Shown here in pieces: positions 1 to 8,433 of a stretch of DNA of 36,463 nucleotides. Under the pieces are notes generated by a model. The model saw only the letters and a program-made list of their open reading frames with translations. It had not been told where the DNA came from and searched no databases. The stretch's first letter is position 1, and every line of letters begins with the position of its first letter. The DNA is taken from assembly GCA_018675685.1 (NCBI GenBank), contig JABGXP010000010.1:113427-149889 (forward strand), given 5' to 3'. Source of the stretch: a bacterium. GTDB taxonomy: Bacteria > Patescibacteriota > Minisyncoccia > Moranbacterales > DUUL01. Made by a program: the position numbers and the translations under genes.

Positions 1-1
1 T

Positions 2-1063
2 TTTGGTTTTAAATTTTATATTCAAGAGAAAGATACAGACGTTTTAATCAGTGGTTCATCGGATGTAGGTATAGGTGATACAATTAAGTTGAAGTTTTCA
101 ACAAAAATGCTTCAAAGTAGCATAGAAGAATCAATCATCATTGAACCAGCACTGAAAGTAAGAGTAGGCTGGGAAAGCCCAACAGATTTTAGCATCACAC
201 CGCTGGAGTCCCCAACACCAGAAACAGTGTATTCGATAACAATAAACAACGCAAAAACACAGTTTTATGTGCCACAAGAAAGAATTAAAAAAGAATTTAG
301 ATCACCCGTTTTTCCTGAACTGAAATCCGTCTATCCCATAAATGAACAAAAAGACATTGATATTTCTGATCATATTACGATTAATTTTGATAAAACAATA
401 AAAGAGCCTTTTGGCGTTGAGGTAAAGATTGTTCCAATGACAACAGGGTTCCAACATAAATTCAATGAAGCACGAACACAGCTAGTAATCACGCCTGCTC
501 CAAAGATGGAAAAGAAAACAGAGTATTCAATAGAGGTTAAAATAAAACACAATCACCTAACTCTTGAAAGAGCGGCTTATTCAGGAAAGTTTACGACTAA
601 GCCACCACCACCTGTTTACTATAGCTATCACGGGAGTAATACGCGGGTAAGGACAGAAGAAAGACTTGAGGAAGTTGCACCTCAAATATCAGAGGGTAAA
701 TATATTGATATAGACCTTTCTTCTCAAACAATGTTTACTTTTGAGGATGGTAAAGAGCGGGGTGCCTTTAAAATATCAACTGGCAAAAGAGGAATGGACA
801 CCCCGAAAGGAGTATTTAAGGTGATGGGAAAACACGGTAGGCCTTGGTCTGCACAATATGGACTTTTCATGCCTTGGTTTATTCAGTTTACATCTCAAGG
901 GCATGGTATTCATGAACTGCCCGAATGGCCCAGTGGATACAAAGAAGGAACTAATCACTTAGGTATCCCAGTTTCCCATGGATGTGTAAGATTGGGAGTT
1001 GGACCAGCCAAGGAGGTTTATGACTTCGCAACAATTGGAATGTTGATTGTAGTCCATAGATAA
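2..1063 (+). CDS. L,D-transpeptidase (YkuD fold) with Ig-like repeats, 5' end cut by the window
   Basis: The reading frame is open from the left edge, so the N-terminus, including any signal peptide or anchor, lies outside. Two Ig-like segments come first. They resemble the Big_5/SbsA-type Ig fold: one runs roughly over bases 30-290, and the second begins near base 310 at a VFPELKSVYP motif and ends at GKFTTKPPPP. A C-terminal YkuD domain follows, with the HGIHE histidine segment (about 902-916) and the catalytic SHGCVRL motif, whose cysteine codon is at 983-985. The family makes 3-3 peptidoglycan crosslinks or attaches proteins to the wall outside the membrane. The TTG at base 89 would be only an internal pseudo-start. 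A hairpin terminator follows the stop. The family call is firm; the exact substrate is not known. Confidence 0.9.
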   Translation, partial: FGFKFYIQEKDTDVLISGSSDVGIGDTIKLKFSTKMLQSSIEESIIIEPALKVRVGWESPTDFSITPLESPTPETVYSITINNAKTQFYVPQERIKKEFRSPVFPELKSVYPINEQKDIDISDHITINFDKTIKEPFGVEVKIVPMTTGFQHKFNEARTQLVITPAPKMEKKTEYSIEVKIKHNHLTLERAAYSGKFTTKPPPPVYYSYHGSNTRVRTEERLEEVAPQISEGKYIDIDLSSQTMFTFEDGKERGAFKISTGKRGMDTPKGVFKVMGKHGRPWSAQYGLFMPWFIQFTSQGHGIHELPEWPSGYKEGTNHLGIPVSHGCVRLGVGPAKEVYDFATIGMLIVVHR

Positions 1064-1178
1064 TAGTGAGTACAAATTTTGTTTGTATGGATTGAAAGTG
1101 AGAGCTTGCGATAAAGTTGGAAATGGACAAGAAAAAAGCATAAATTTACGTGCTAGATAGTGCTGGACCTACAAAAAC

Positions 1179-1203
1179 CCTCTGGACAACAGAGGATTTT
1201 TTT
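1179..1203 (+). terminator. Rho-independent terminator after the L,D-transpeptidase gene
   Basis: A CCTCTG/CAGAGG stem (1179-1184 with 1190-1195) has a five-base loop and is followed by A and seven T residues. It separates the transpeptidase gene from lysS. Confidence 0.8.
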
Positions 1204-1273
1204 GTTAAAGTTAAATTGAATTTACCCTTTAAATAAAGGGAAAAAGATTAAAATCCTTTAAATTAATTTCAAA

Positions 1274-2728
1274 ATGCTAGAGAATATCAGACAAGATAAA
1301 ATCAGAAAATTAAACAATTTTAAGGAAGCTGGGATTGATCCATATCCAGCAGGGCCTTTTGAGAAAGAAAATTTAAAGGATGTTTTGGAGAAGAATGTCG
1401 ACGAGAAAGTTAGAGTTGCAGGAAGAATTGTACTTTTTCGTAATATGGGAAACTTAACTTTTATGCATTTGCAAGATGAAAGTGGACGGATGCAAATTGT
1501 TTTCAATAAAAAAGAATTTGGCGGAAACTATAAGTTGTGGGTGAAGAATTTAGATATAGGTGATTTTATAGCAATCGAAGGGAAACGTTTTGATACGCAC
1601 AAAGGAGAGAAGTCTGTTTTAGCAGGTGAATTAACATTACTGACAAAATCAATCTTGCCAATGCCAGATAAGCATAAAGCCTTGCAGGATGAAGATGAAC
1701 TTTTTCGAAAAAGATACTTAGATATTCTTTTCAATGAAGAAACAAAAGAAATGGTTTATAAAAGAAGTATTTTTTGGAATGCCGTGAGAACATTTTTATT
1801 AGAAAGGGGCTTCATTGAAGTAGAAACTCCAGTTCTTGAAACTTCAGCGGGAGGAGCGGATGCAGAACCATTTGAAACTCATCATAATGCGCTTGATATT
1901 GATGTATATCTAAGAATCTCAATGGGGGAACTTTGGCAAAAACGTCTTATGGTTGCGGGGCTAGAAAAAACTTTTGAAATTGGCAGACAGTTTCGTAATG
2001 AAGGAATGGACTCGGAGCATCTTCAAGACTACACGCAAATGGAGTTTTACTTAGCATATGCAAATTATGAAAAAGGAATGGAGTTAGTCGAGGAAATGTA
2101 CAAATATGTCTTTGAAAAAACATTTGGAACTTTGCAATTTAAAATTAAGGGATTCGATATTGATTTTTCCAAAAAATGGGAAAAGTATGACTACACAGAG
2201 ACTATCAAGGAAAAAACTGGGATTGACGTGAGTACGGCAACCATGGATGAGATTGAAGAAAAACTAAAAGAACTGGGTGTTGAATACGACAAAAAAGGTT
2301 TTAATATAACAAGAGCAATCGATAATCTTTGGAAATTCTGTCGAAAATCAATTGCTGGACCTGGATTTTTGACAGGAGTGCCACTAGCAGTTTCTCCTCT
2401 TGCAAAAAAAGACACTGTGAACCCAAATATCACACAACGTTTCCAACCAATCATTGCAGGAAGCGAACTTGGCAATGGTTATTCAGAATTAAACGATCCG
2501 ATTGATCAAGCAAAGCGTTTTTCTGAGCAACAAAAAATGCGAGATGAAGGTGATGCTGAAGCACAGATGCATGACCAGGACTTCGTAGAAGCTTTGGAGT
2601 ATGGAATGCCACCAACGTGTGGGTTTGGAATGAGTGAACGAGTATTTTCTTTTTTAATGGATCGCTCTGCAAGAGAGTGCCAGATTTTCCCACTAATGAA
2701 GCCTAGAAGTAAACAGAATGAAAAATAG
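1274..2728 (+). CDS. lysS: Lysyl-tRNA synthetase, class II
   Basis: Class II LysRS, which charges tRNA-Lys with lysine in the cytosol. An OB-fold anticodon-binding domain sits at about residues 40-140 (VAGRIVLFRNMGNLTFMHLQD). The catalytic domain has the GGADAEPFETHHNALD region and motif 2, FEIGRQFRNEGMD, at residues 234-246. Motif 3 is CGFGMSERVFSFLMDR near residues 449-464. In well-known bacterial LysRS motif 3 usually reads GLGIGIDRL, so the ER pair (455-456) and GMS wording are a lineage variant; the arginine is kept. At 484 residues it is close to the usual length. The ATG has no Shine-Dalgarno site and an A/T-rich leader with a small CCCTTT/AAAGGG hairpin at 1225-1240. A string of small orphan genes follows on the same strand. 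Confidence 0.96.
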   Translation: MLENIRQDKIRKLNNFKEAGIDPYPAGPFEKENLKDVLEKNVDEKVRVAGRIVLFRNMGNLTFMHLQDESGRMQIVFNKKEFGGNYKLWVKNLDIGDFIAIEGKRFDTHKGEKSVLAGELTLLTKSILPMPDKHKALQDEDELFRKRYLDILFNEETKEMVYKRSIFWNAVRTFLLERGFIEVETPVLETSAGGADAEPFETHHNALDIDVYLRISMGELWQKRLMVAGLEKTFEIGRQFRNEGMDSEHLQDYTQMEFYLAYANYEKGMELVEEMYKYVFEKTFGTLQFKIKGFDIDFSKKWEKYDYTETIKEKTGIDVSTATMDEIEEKLKELGVEYDKKGFNITRAIDNLWKFCRKSIAGPGFLTGVPLAVSPLAKKDTVNPNITQRFQPIIAGSELGNGYSELNDPIDQAKRFSEQQKMRDEGDAEAQMHDQDFVEALEYGMPPTCGFGMSERVFSFLMDRSARECQIFPLMKPRSKQNEK

Positions 2729-2791
2729 TGGAGCTGATATTATTTTTTGACTTAGATTTCTAGAAATAATTTTAAAAATTAAAATAAAAGT

Positions 2792-3181
2792 ATGCGGAAT
2801 TTAGACTCACCCCCTCAAGATTCTGAAGAGCAATTTAAAAAAACTACAACCGAAGAAACAAGTGAAGTAAAGAATGAGGCATTGACGAAAAAAGAATTAT
2901 TGGAAGAGAAAAATTTTCTAGAGAGACTTCAATCCAATGATAAGCTAGATGGTCAAGAGTGGGGTATGGATAAGCATGAGCGCTTGCAGGAAGTTAAAAG
3001 ATTGTTAGTTAATCCCACAGAAGAGGGAATAGCAGACTTAGAAGCGAAAAGAGATACTATCTTGGCATCAGTAATAGATTTCGGTCCAGAAAGGAGCCCT
3101 GATTCAGCCTACACGAAAGTCAAAGAGTTAGAGGATCGAATTAAGAAGCTTAAAACCACTCAAGAAAATAACTCCAGCTAA
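2792..3181 (+). CDS. Small acidic coiled-coil protein, paralogue of the gene at 3703
   Basis: No known family recognised. The protein has 129 residues, mostly charged and helical, with no signal peptide or membrane segment, so it is probably cytosolic. Residues 42-60 carry FLERLQSNDKLDGQEWGMD. The same motif (FL-RLQ-N-KLDG-EW--D) occurs in the protein encoded at 3703-4065, so the two are paralogues. The C-terminal half (VKELEDRIKKLK) predicts a coiled coil. The gene lies 63 bases after lysS. The start is an ATG without a Shine-Dalgarno site. It may be co-transcribed with lysS, since no terminator is visible between them. Confidence 0.7.
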   Translation: MRNLDSPPQDSEEQFKKTTTEETSEVKNEALTKKELLEEKNFLERLQSNDKLDGQEWGMDKHERLQEVKRLLVNPTEEGIADLEAKRDTILASVIDFGPERSPDSAYTKVKELEDRIKKLKTTQENNSS

Positions 3182-3221
3182 TTTGCTTGATAGTTTTTTT
3201 AAATAGTGAGACAGGTGTTTT

Positions 3222-3635
3222 ATGAAAATCATAGTTTGTGGCAGTATGAAAATCTCTGAGAAGATGGTAGAAGCAAAGAGAAGTTTAGAGGGGAGTGGAC
3301 ATCAAGTTTTGATCCCACGTTTTGCTGAGGAATATGCAAAAGGAAAAAAACAAGAAGAGAGCAGTTCGGAATCGATTGAAAATAAGATCGAAGGAGATTT
3401 AATCCGTGACTATTATCACCAAATTGAAAAAGGGGATGTCCTTTTAGTAGTTAATGAAAAACTGAGAAAAATAGATAGTTATATTGGTGGCAATACTTTT
3501 CTCGAAATGGGATTTGCACATGTGCTAGGAAAAAAGATATTTCTCTTGAACGGTATTCCAGATATTTCATATAAAGCAGAAATTATCGCAATGCAACCTA
3601 AATGCTTGAAAGGAGATTTAGGCTTAATGAAATAA
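3222..3635 (+). CDS. Nucleoside 2-deoxyribosyltransferase-like protein
   Basis: A 137-residue Rossmann-type protein. It opens with a beta strand MKIIVCGSMK, and later has GDVLLVVNEKLRKIDSYIGGNTFLEMG-style sequence in which E95 lies in GGNTFLEMG, followed by GKKIFLLN. This order (aspartate-rich strand, G-N-T-x-x-E-x-G helix, GK-hydrophobic strand) is typical of the nucleoside 2-deoxyribosyltransferase/DUF4406-like superfamily. Those enzymes cleave or transfer the N-glycosidic bond of (deoxy)nucleosides, with the glutamate as nucleophile. The short length and lack of an obvious nucleoside-specific segment leave the substrate open. It sits between two paralogous coiled-coil genes, with no clear functional link. 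Confidence 0.72.
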   Translation: MKIIVCGSMKISEKMVEAKRSLEGSGHQVLIPRFAEEYAKGKKQEESSSESIENKIEGDLIRDYYHQIEKGDVLLVVNEKLRKIDSYIGGNTFLEMGFAHVLGKKIFLLNGIPDISYKAEIIAMQPKCLKGDLGLMK

Positions 3636-3678
3636 TCATTGGATATTTAAAAAAGAGTGTGATAAAAATACATTTTTG

Positions 3679-3684
3679 TATAAT
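3679..3684 (+). promoter_or_regulatory. Candidate -10 box upstream of the gene at 3703
   Basis: A perfect TATAAT lies 18 bases before the ATG, giving a very short predicted leader. No good -35 box is visible, so this is a tentative call. Confidence 0.35.
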
Positions 3685-3702
3685 AATTCTTAAAACAAAA
3701 AG

Positions 3703-4065
3703 ATGTTTAATTTTGATGCAATGCCTGAAAAGAAAGTTCCTCAAGAGGAGGAGACTAAAATTGAGACCGTCGAGTCTCCTGATCAAAAAGGAATTGAGGA
3801 GTTAAAAGAAGAGTTTAAATTTTTAAACAGATTACAACTCAATGGAAAGCTCGATGGAGAAGAGTGGAATCGGGACGAACATTTTCCTCGATTGAAAGAG
3901 TTAGAGCAAAAAATAAAAGCACTTGAATCAGGAGTAGAGTCCATTTCTGATGTTGAAAAAAGTGAACTTAGAGAGTTAAGAAGAAAGCAAATTGACAGTG
4001 AAGAGTGGACGGAGGATGATATGGAGAGAATAAAAAATCTTACAGAAAAGGAGGACTCAAGATAA
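3703..4065 (+). CDS. Small acidic coiled-coil protein with two copies of an L-D-x-x-E-W motif
   Basis: Unrecognised 120-residue charged, helical protein. It contains FLNRLQLNGKLDGEEWNRDE at about residues 42-61, matching the paralogue at 2792-3181. A shorter second copy, LRRKQIDSEEWTEDDMERIK, lies near residues 91-110. The shared core is [LI]-D-[GS]-x-E-W-x-x-D followed by a basic/leucine helix (R-[LI]-K-x-L). No signal peptide or membrane span is visible. A TATAAT box lies 18 bases upstream and there is no Shine-Dalgarno site. The function is unknown; it may be a helical interaction module. Confidence 0.7.
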   Translation: MFNFDAMPEKKVPQEEETKIETVESPDQKGIEELKEEFKFLNRLQLNGKLDGEEWNRDEHFPRLKELEQKIKALESGVESISDVEKSELRELRRKQIDSEEWTEDDMERIKNLTEKEDSR

Positions 4066-4155
4066 TTTTTTCAAATAGAGACTTAGAAATTATTAAATAA
4101 AAATTGTCTAAAATTATAAAAGTAGAAGTATATCTTAAAATAATAAAAAAAGAAA

Positions 4156-4938
4156 ATGAAAGACTTAAATGAAATTTCCTCTGCTGATTCGCAAGAAAAA
4201 TCAGCTGAGAAGGAGATAGAAGAAGTTATCGAAACTGCTTCTCAAGAAGAATCGCAATCAGAAGAAAAGGAGAGTTTAGACACAGAAGTCCTAGAAAATG
4301 CGAAAAATGAAATTTTAGAAGCAATGAAAAGCAAAGCGGAGGGTTTTAAAAAGGCTACTCACGCTGGTGCCGAAGAGAGTGTCGAGATGCATAAAAAATT
4401 GCTTAGTGAGCTTGACTCAACCTTAGAAATAAAAAGAGAAGATTTAGTTAATAGGTATGGAGATAATGAGGCAGAGAAAATTCAAGGAATGATTTCTGAA
4501 GTTAAAGAAAAGATAAAAACAGAACTTTCAGAGTTTGATCATAACGCTTCAAACGTTAGAAATACAGAGCAGATGCTTAGAAACCAATCTGCAATGAAGG
4601 AGGGACTTGAGGAAATGGGAAAAGCAAAAATGGAAGCAGAAGGGCAGCGAATGAATGAGCAACAAATAAATTTTCTGGAAAGCAATGGAATAGCTTCAGA
4701 AGGTCTCGATAATTTTGCCTTAGGAGAAAAGGCGAAAGAACTGAGAGCTCAAGTGAATGAACTTAGGGAGACATTGAAGAGTAGACGTGTTGACCTAGGA
4801 GTTTCTCATAAAAAGATTATGAGTAATCCAAATGGAGAACTTGCTGGTCTTAAAGAGCTAGAAGAATCAACTAGACCCGTAGAAGCACCAAAAAAGAAAA
4901 CCATAGCAGATAGAATAAGGGGCATTTTTGGGAGATAA
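4156..4938 (+). CDS. Coiled-coil protein with basic C-terminal tail
   Basis: Unrecognised 260-residue protein. The first 50 residues are glutamate/serine-rich and probably disordered. Residues about 50-220 are long charged helices with heptad-like leucines (EMHKKLLSELDSTLEIKRED, LRAQVNELRETLKSRRVDL). The end, KKKTIADRIRGIFGR, is a basic amphipathic helix that could touch membrane or nucleic acid; that is inference. No signal peptide is seen. The start is an ATG in an A-rich leader without a Shine-Dalgarno site. It is followed by 291 bases with no gene. Confidence 0.72.
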   Translation: MKDLNEISSADSQEKSAEKEIEEVIETASQEESQSEEKESLDTEVLENAKNEILEAMKSKAEGFKKATHAGAEESVEMHKKLLSELDSTLEIKREDLVNRYGDNEAEKIQGMISEVKEKIKTELSEFDHNASNVRNTEQMLRNQSAMKEGLEEMGKAKMEAEGQRMNEQQINFLESNGIASEGLDNFALGEKAKELRAQVNELRETLKSRRVDLGVSHKKIMSNPNGELAGLKELEESTRPVEAPKKKTIADRIRGIFGR

Positions 4939-5229
4939 AAACTTTATGCAAGATGATTATTCTAGCAAAGAGAAAGAGGAGACAAAATAAGCGAAGTCGT
5001 GATGGATTGATGTAAGAATAGAAGAATAGACGGAATAAAGTCGCAAAAAAATACTTCGATTTCAAGATGAATACTTACAGAAAAGATGTAAATGTTGGTA
5101 TTGTGCAACAATGGAACAGATGTTTTGTCTACCTTTTTATACAAAATTGATTAAGAAATGACTGAATTTTAAAATCAACCAGTCGATAATTCGGTTTAAA
5201 TTGGAAAGTATTTAAATGAAAAACAGGTT
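4939..5229. other. Gene-free spacer
   Basis: No convincing ORF, tRNA, terminator or repeat is seen. Only tiny ORFs (up to about 27 codons) without ribosome-binding sites occur. It may be plain spacer or the decayed remains of a gene. Confidence 0.4.
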
Positions 5230-5811
5230 ATGAAGTATTTTCACATTTCGCTCGGTTTCAAATTGAAAGATAGACCAGCTTGGCTGGAAGATTTTCGCAA
5301 AGAATATGATAAGCCGTATCCATACCATTTGACGCTTAAGAACGAGACTTGTATTGAAGATCAAGATATTCCAAGACTTAAAAAAATATTAGAAAAAATA
5401 GTAAAAGGGTATAACCCGAAAGAGTTGGAAATGATTTTCGATAAAATTGATATCAATGAAACTTCAAAGGGGCACTGTATCATGGTTGTTGCCAGAGATG
5501 ATTTGGATATAAGAAAATTACAATTGGAAATTGTTCGTAAACTAGGTATTTTTGGAGACAATTCCTCAAAAGAGCATAAAAAGTTTGAAGAAAATTTTAC
5601 CCCACATATTACAATCGGAAGACATTTGAATGATGCGCAATTGCTACAAGCAAAAAAGAATTTACTAAATAATATTAGATTCGAAATTGAACCAGAGAAA
5701 ATTGTCCTAGCTATCGTAGATAGACCAATTCTAGAAGAAAGAGTCAAGGAGCAGAATCGAGACTATTTTTATTTTGATCAAGAAAGTAAGCAAGCTATAG
5801 TTGTGCTGTAG
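5230..5811 (+). CDS. 2H phosphoesterase superfamily protein (2'-5' RNA ligase-like)
   Basis: A 193-residue protein with the two H-x-[ST]-h motifs that define the 2H superfamily: HLTL at residues 33-36 and HITI at 126-129. The spacing of about 90 residues fits a compact LigT/AKAP7-like fold. Family members act on 2'-5' phosphodiester or cyclic-phosphate bonds of RNA or nucleotides using the two histidines. The substrate cannot be told from sequence. It is probably cytosolic, with no signal peptide. Only a weak AGG precedes the ATG. It stands alone between a 291-base gap and serS. Confidence 0.85.
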   Translation: MKYFHISLGFKLKDRPAWLEDFRKEYDKPYPYHLTLKNETCIEDQDIPRLKKILEKIVKGYNPKELEMIFDKIDINETSKGHCIMVVARDDLDIRKLQLEIVRKLGIFGDNSSKEHKKFEENFTPHITIGRHLNDAQLLQAKKNLLNNIRFEIEPEKIVLAIVDRPILEERVKEQNRDYFYFDQESKQAIVVL

Positions 5812-5900
5812 AACACTTGATATTTGTCTGCGGATATGGAAAGATAAATACACTATGAACACAAATAATTTTTTGAGAAAAATTATAGCATCCCTATCAT

Positions 5901-5920
5901 CCCCCTCGGGGGCATATTTT
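5901..5920 (+). terminator. Possible weak terminator after the 2H phosphoesterase gene
   Basis: A short GC-rich hairpin (CCCC, loop CTCG, GGGG) is followed by CATATTTT, an imperfect T tract. It is the only GC-rich hairpin in this gap. Confidence 0.35.
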
Positions 5921-5949
5921 AAAGTGGCTTAAGTTTGAATGGTTCTGAA

Positions 5950-5955
5950 TATAAT
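5950..5955 (+). promoter_or_regulatory. Candidate -10 box for serS
   Basis: A perfect TATAAT lies about 60 bases before serS. The best -35 candidate at 17-base spacing (GCTTAA) is poor. Confidence 0.35.
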
Positions 5956-6015
5956 CTCAAAAGACACTATAAACAAAAAAATCATTAAGAATATTTTAAA
6001 TTTAAATTCGAAACA

Positions 6016-7335
6016 ATGCTAAGCATAAAATATATTAGAGAGCATCTTAAAGAGATTGATGAGGCAGCGAAAAATAAAAACATTAAAATTGACTTGAAAA
6101 GACTTTTGGAAATTGACCAGAAAAGAAGAGAGCTCATGACAAAATCTGATTTTTTTAGGGCCGAAAGAAATGATCTTGCGAAAGCAGCTAAAGGAGAACG
6201 TCCGTCTGAGGATCAAATTGAAAAGGGCCGAAAATTAAAAATTGATATTGCAAAGCTCGAAGAAGAGTTGCGAAGTATCGAGATAGAGTATGAGGAGCTA
6301 ATGGTGCAAGTCCCGACAGTTACCGCTAGCGATGTTCCTGTAGGAAAGGACGAGAGTGAAAACGTTGAAATAGAAAAAGATGGCGAGCCAACAAAATTCA
6401 ACTTTGAACCAAAAGATCATATCGAGCTTGGAAAGAGTCTTGATATAATTGACTTTGAAAGAGGTGTGAAGGTTTCAGGGTACCGAGGTTATTACATGAA
6501 GAATGAAGGCGCTGGATTGCAAATGGCGTTGATGATGTATGCCTTAGAAAAATTGACTCAAAAAGGATTCATGCCAATGATTCCACCAACGCTCGTGAAA
6601 GAAGAGGTGCTTTTTGGAAGTGGTTATTTCGCAGGTAAAAAATTTGACGAAGAGAAAGATGAAATATATAAAATAGAAAACAAAGACATAGAAGCTGATG
6701 GAATATCAAATAAGGAGAGTAAATTTCTAATTGGAACAGCAGAACCATCACTTTTAGCATACCATTCAAATGAAATTCTGGATGTGAGTGAATTACCGAA
6801 AAAAATATGTGGTTTCTCTCCTTGTTATCGAAGTGAGATCGGTTCATATGGGAAAGATACAAAAGGTCTATATCGAGTGCATGAATTTATGAAAGTTGAG
6901 CAAGTTTGTCTTTGTGAGGCAAATGTTGAGAAGGCTGAAAAATTGCACAGAGAAATGTTGGAAATTTCAAAAGGACTTCATCGAGACATGGGGCTTCCTT
7001 TCAGAGTTTTGGAAATTTGCACTGGTGATATGAGTGCTGGTAAATATCGTATGTTTGATATGGAGGTCTGGATGCCTTCACGAAATGGATATGGAGAAAC
7101 TGGAAGCGCATCAAACTTTCTAGATTGGCAATCACGAAGATTAGATGTTAAATATAAAGATGCAGAGGGAAATCGCAAGAATGTATTTATGCTGAACAAC
7201 ACTGCAATTCCATCACCACGTTTCATCATTGCAATTTTAGAGAACTTTCAACAAGAAGATGGATCAGTCTTGATTCCAAAAGTTTTGCAAAAATATATGC
7301 CAGGTGGAATTCAAAGGATAGAAGTAAAAAAATAA
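6016..7335 (+). CDS. serS: Seryl-tRNA synthetase
   Basis: Class IIa SerRS, charging tRNA-Ser (and tRNA-Sec where present) in the cytosol. The N-terminal antiparallel coiled-coil arm covers about residues 28-105. Motif 2 is CYRSEIGSYGKDTKGLYRVHEF with R272. Motif 3 is NNTAIPSPRFIIAILENFQQ with R402, and it is followed by the typical IPKVLQKYMPGG ending. Motif 3 differs slightly from the common NGSGLAVGRTL wording, but the key arginine is present. The 439-residue length is normal. There is no Shine-Dalgarno site; the leader is A/T-rich. It probably leads a transcript with the three downstream genes that ends at the terminator near 9414. Confidence 0.97.
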   Translation: MLSIKYIREHLKEIDEAAKNKNIKIDLKRLLEIDQKRRELMTKSDFFRAERNDLAKAAKGERPSEDQIEKGRKLKIDIAKLEEELRSIEIEYEELMVQVPTVTASDVPVGKDESENVEIEKDGEPTKFNFEPKDHIELGKSLDIIDFERGVKVSGYRGYYMKNEGAGLQMALMMYALEKLTQKGFMPMIPPTLVKEEVLFGSGYFAGKKFDEEKDEIYKIENKDIEADGISNKESKFLIGTAEPSLLAYHSNEILDVSELPKKICGFSPCYRSEIGSYGKDTKGLYRVHEFMKVEQVCLCEANVEKAEKLHREMLEISKGLHRDMGLPFRVLEICTGDMSAGKYRMFDMEVWMPSRNGYGETGSASNFLDWQSRRLDVKYKDAEGNRKNVFMLNNTAIPSPRFIIAILENFQQEDGSVLIPKVLQKYMPGGIQRIEVKK

Positions 7336-7391
7336 AACTAAAAATAGCTTGTTATTTGTCGTGAATAATATGAATATTAAAAAACAATAGT

Positions 7392-7835
7392 ATGGGAATG
7401 GGATTCGAATCATTTTCTTTTGGTAAAAAAAGGAAGCAGGAAAAACCTAAAGAAGAGAAACCAGTAGAAGATCCACAACTAAGAATTAAAGAGCTTGAGC
7501 AACAAAAAAGAGGCATTACCGCTTTTGGTGATATAACCTCTCAGGATAGGGTTATTTTAGCAGGCATTGATAGAGAATTGGAGGGTTTAAAAAACGAAGA
7601 GTTGGGAAGCTCTTTCGAAGACGGAGTGTCTAAACTTTTCTCTGCTATTAATGAAATGGGCGAGATACAATCTACCACAGATGATCATGTATATTCAAAA
7701 GAGGAAATGACTCACATCATCTATGGCGTTTTAAGTGGCTCGAATGATATTAGCCAAATTCCGAGTGTTGCGATCAAAGGTGATGGAAGGAACTTAAGAG
7801 AGGAGGTTCAAGAATTATTAGATAAAAAGAAATAG
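7392..7835 (+). CDS. Hypothetical protein with basic N-terminus
   Basis: Unrecognised 147-residue protein. After a short hydrophobic start (MGMGFESFSF) comes a lysine/glutamate-rich stretch (GKKRKQEKPKEEKP). Helical sequence follows (RIKELEQQKRGI, ILAGIDRELEGLKNEEL), and then a more ordered second half ending EEVQELLDKKK. No catalytic motif or membrane segment is visible. It begins 56 bases after serS. Its stop codon directly abuts the ATG of the HD-domain gene, so the two are very likely co-translated or co-transcribed. There is no Shine-Dalgarno site. Confidence 0.65.
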   Translation: MGMGFESFSFGKKRKQEKPKEEKPVEDPQLRIKELEQQKRGITAFGDITSQDRVILAGIDRELEGLKNEELGSSFEDGVSKLFSAINEMGEIQSTTDDHVYSKEEMTHIIYGVLSGSNDISQIPSVAIKGDGRNLREEVQELLDKKK

Positions 7836-8426
7836 ATGGGAAGTAGCTATGAGCATATTAGAAAGATAGTCGCAGAAACTGTTCGAAAAGCTTGTTTTTC
7901 AGAAGAGAACCAATACGAATCATCGGTATGGAAATTTCATATACTTTCTGTTGTTAAATTCAGTCTAATTCTAGGAGAAAAATTGAAAGCAGATTTGGAA
8001 ATTCTAGAATTAGCAGCACTGCTGCATGATTATGGGGCAGTGCTGGATGAAAATTTTGCTAAAGAACATCATATACACGGAGCAAGACTAGCCGGTGAGT
8101 TGCTTGAAAAATTAGGGTATCCAGAGGAAAAAATAAAAAAAGTACAAGCTTGCATCTATGCTCATAGGGGGAGTATAAAAATTGAGAGAAAAACTGTAGA
8201 GGAAAAAATAATCGCATCGGCTGATGCCATGGCACATATTACAGAATTTGTTGATATGATGTTTCTAACCTTTGGATTGAGAGGCGAACAAACTGTCGAG
8301 GGAGCTGTTTGGCTAAAGAGCAAGCTGGCGCGAAGTTGGGATAAAATCATGCCTGAAGGAAGGGTTATTATTAAAGATGAATATAAGGTAGTTTCAAAAT
8401 TTTTGGACAGTGCAATAGCAAAATAA
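7836..8426 (+). CDS. HD-domain phosphohydrolase
   Basis: A 196-residue HD-superfamily protein. The expected metal-binding pattern is visible: H35 in KFHILS, the H64-D65 doublet in LLHDYG, histidines 78-81 in HHIHG, H110 in YAHRG and D130 in SADAMAHI. The family hydrolyses phosphate esters of nucleotides, often (d)NTPs or cyclic/alarmone nucleotides, with a bound metal pair. The substrate cannot be assigned here. The ATG follows the preceding stop codon with no gap, and ddl begins seven bases downstream, so it lies inside a tight operon. No Shine-Dalgarno site is present. Confidence 0.88.
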   Translation: MGSSYEHIRKIVAETVRKACFSEENQYESSVWKFHILSVVKFSLILGEKLKADLEILELAALLHDYGAVLDENFAKEHHIHGARLAGELLEKLGYPEEKIKKVQACIYAHRGSIKIERKTVEEKIIASADAMAHITEFVDMMFLTFGLRGEQTVEGAVWLKSKLARSWDKIMPEGRVIIKDEYKVVSKFLDSAIAK

Positions 8427-8433
8427 TCAAAAA

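Noticed and set aside
3602-3805. Plus-strand ORF of 67 codons between the deoxyribosyltransferase-like gene and the 3703 gene
   Set aside because: It overlaps both real genes in a different frame, has no start signal, and gives a lysine/leucine-rich translation typical of A-rich DNA.
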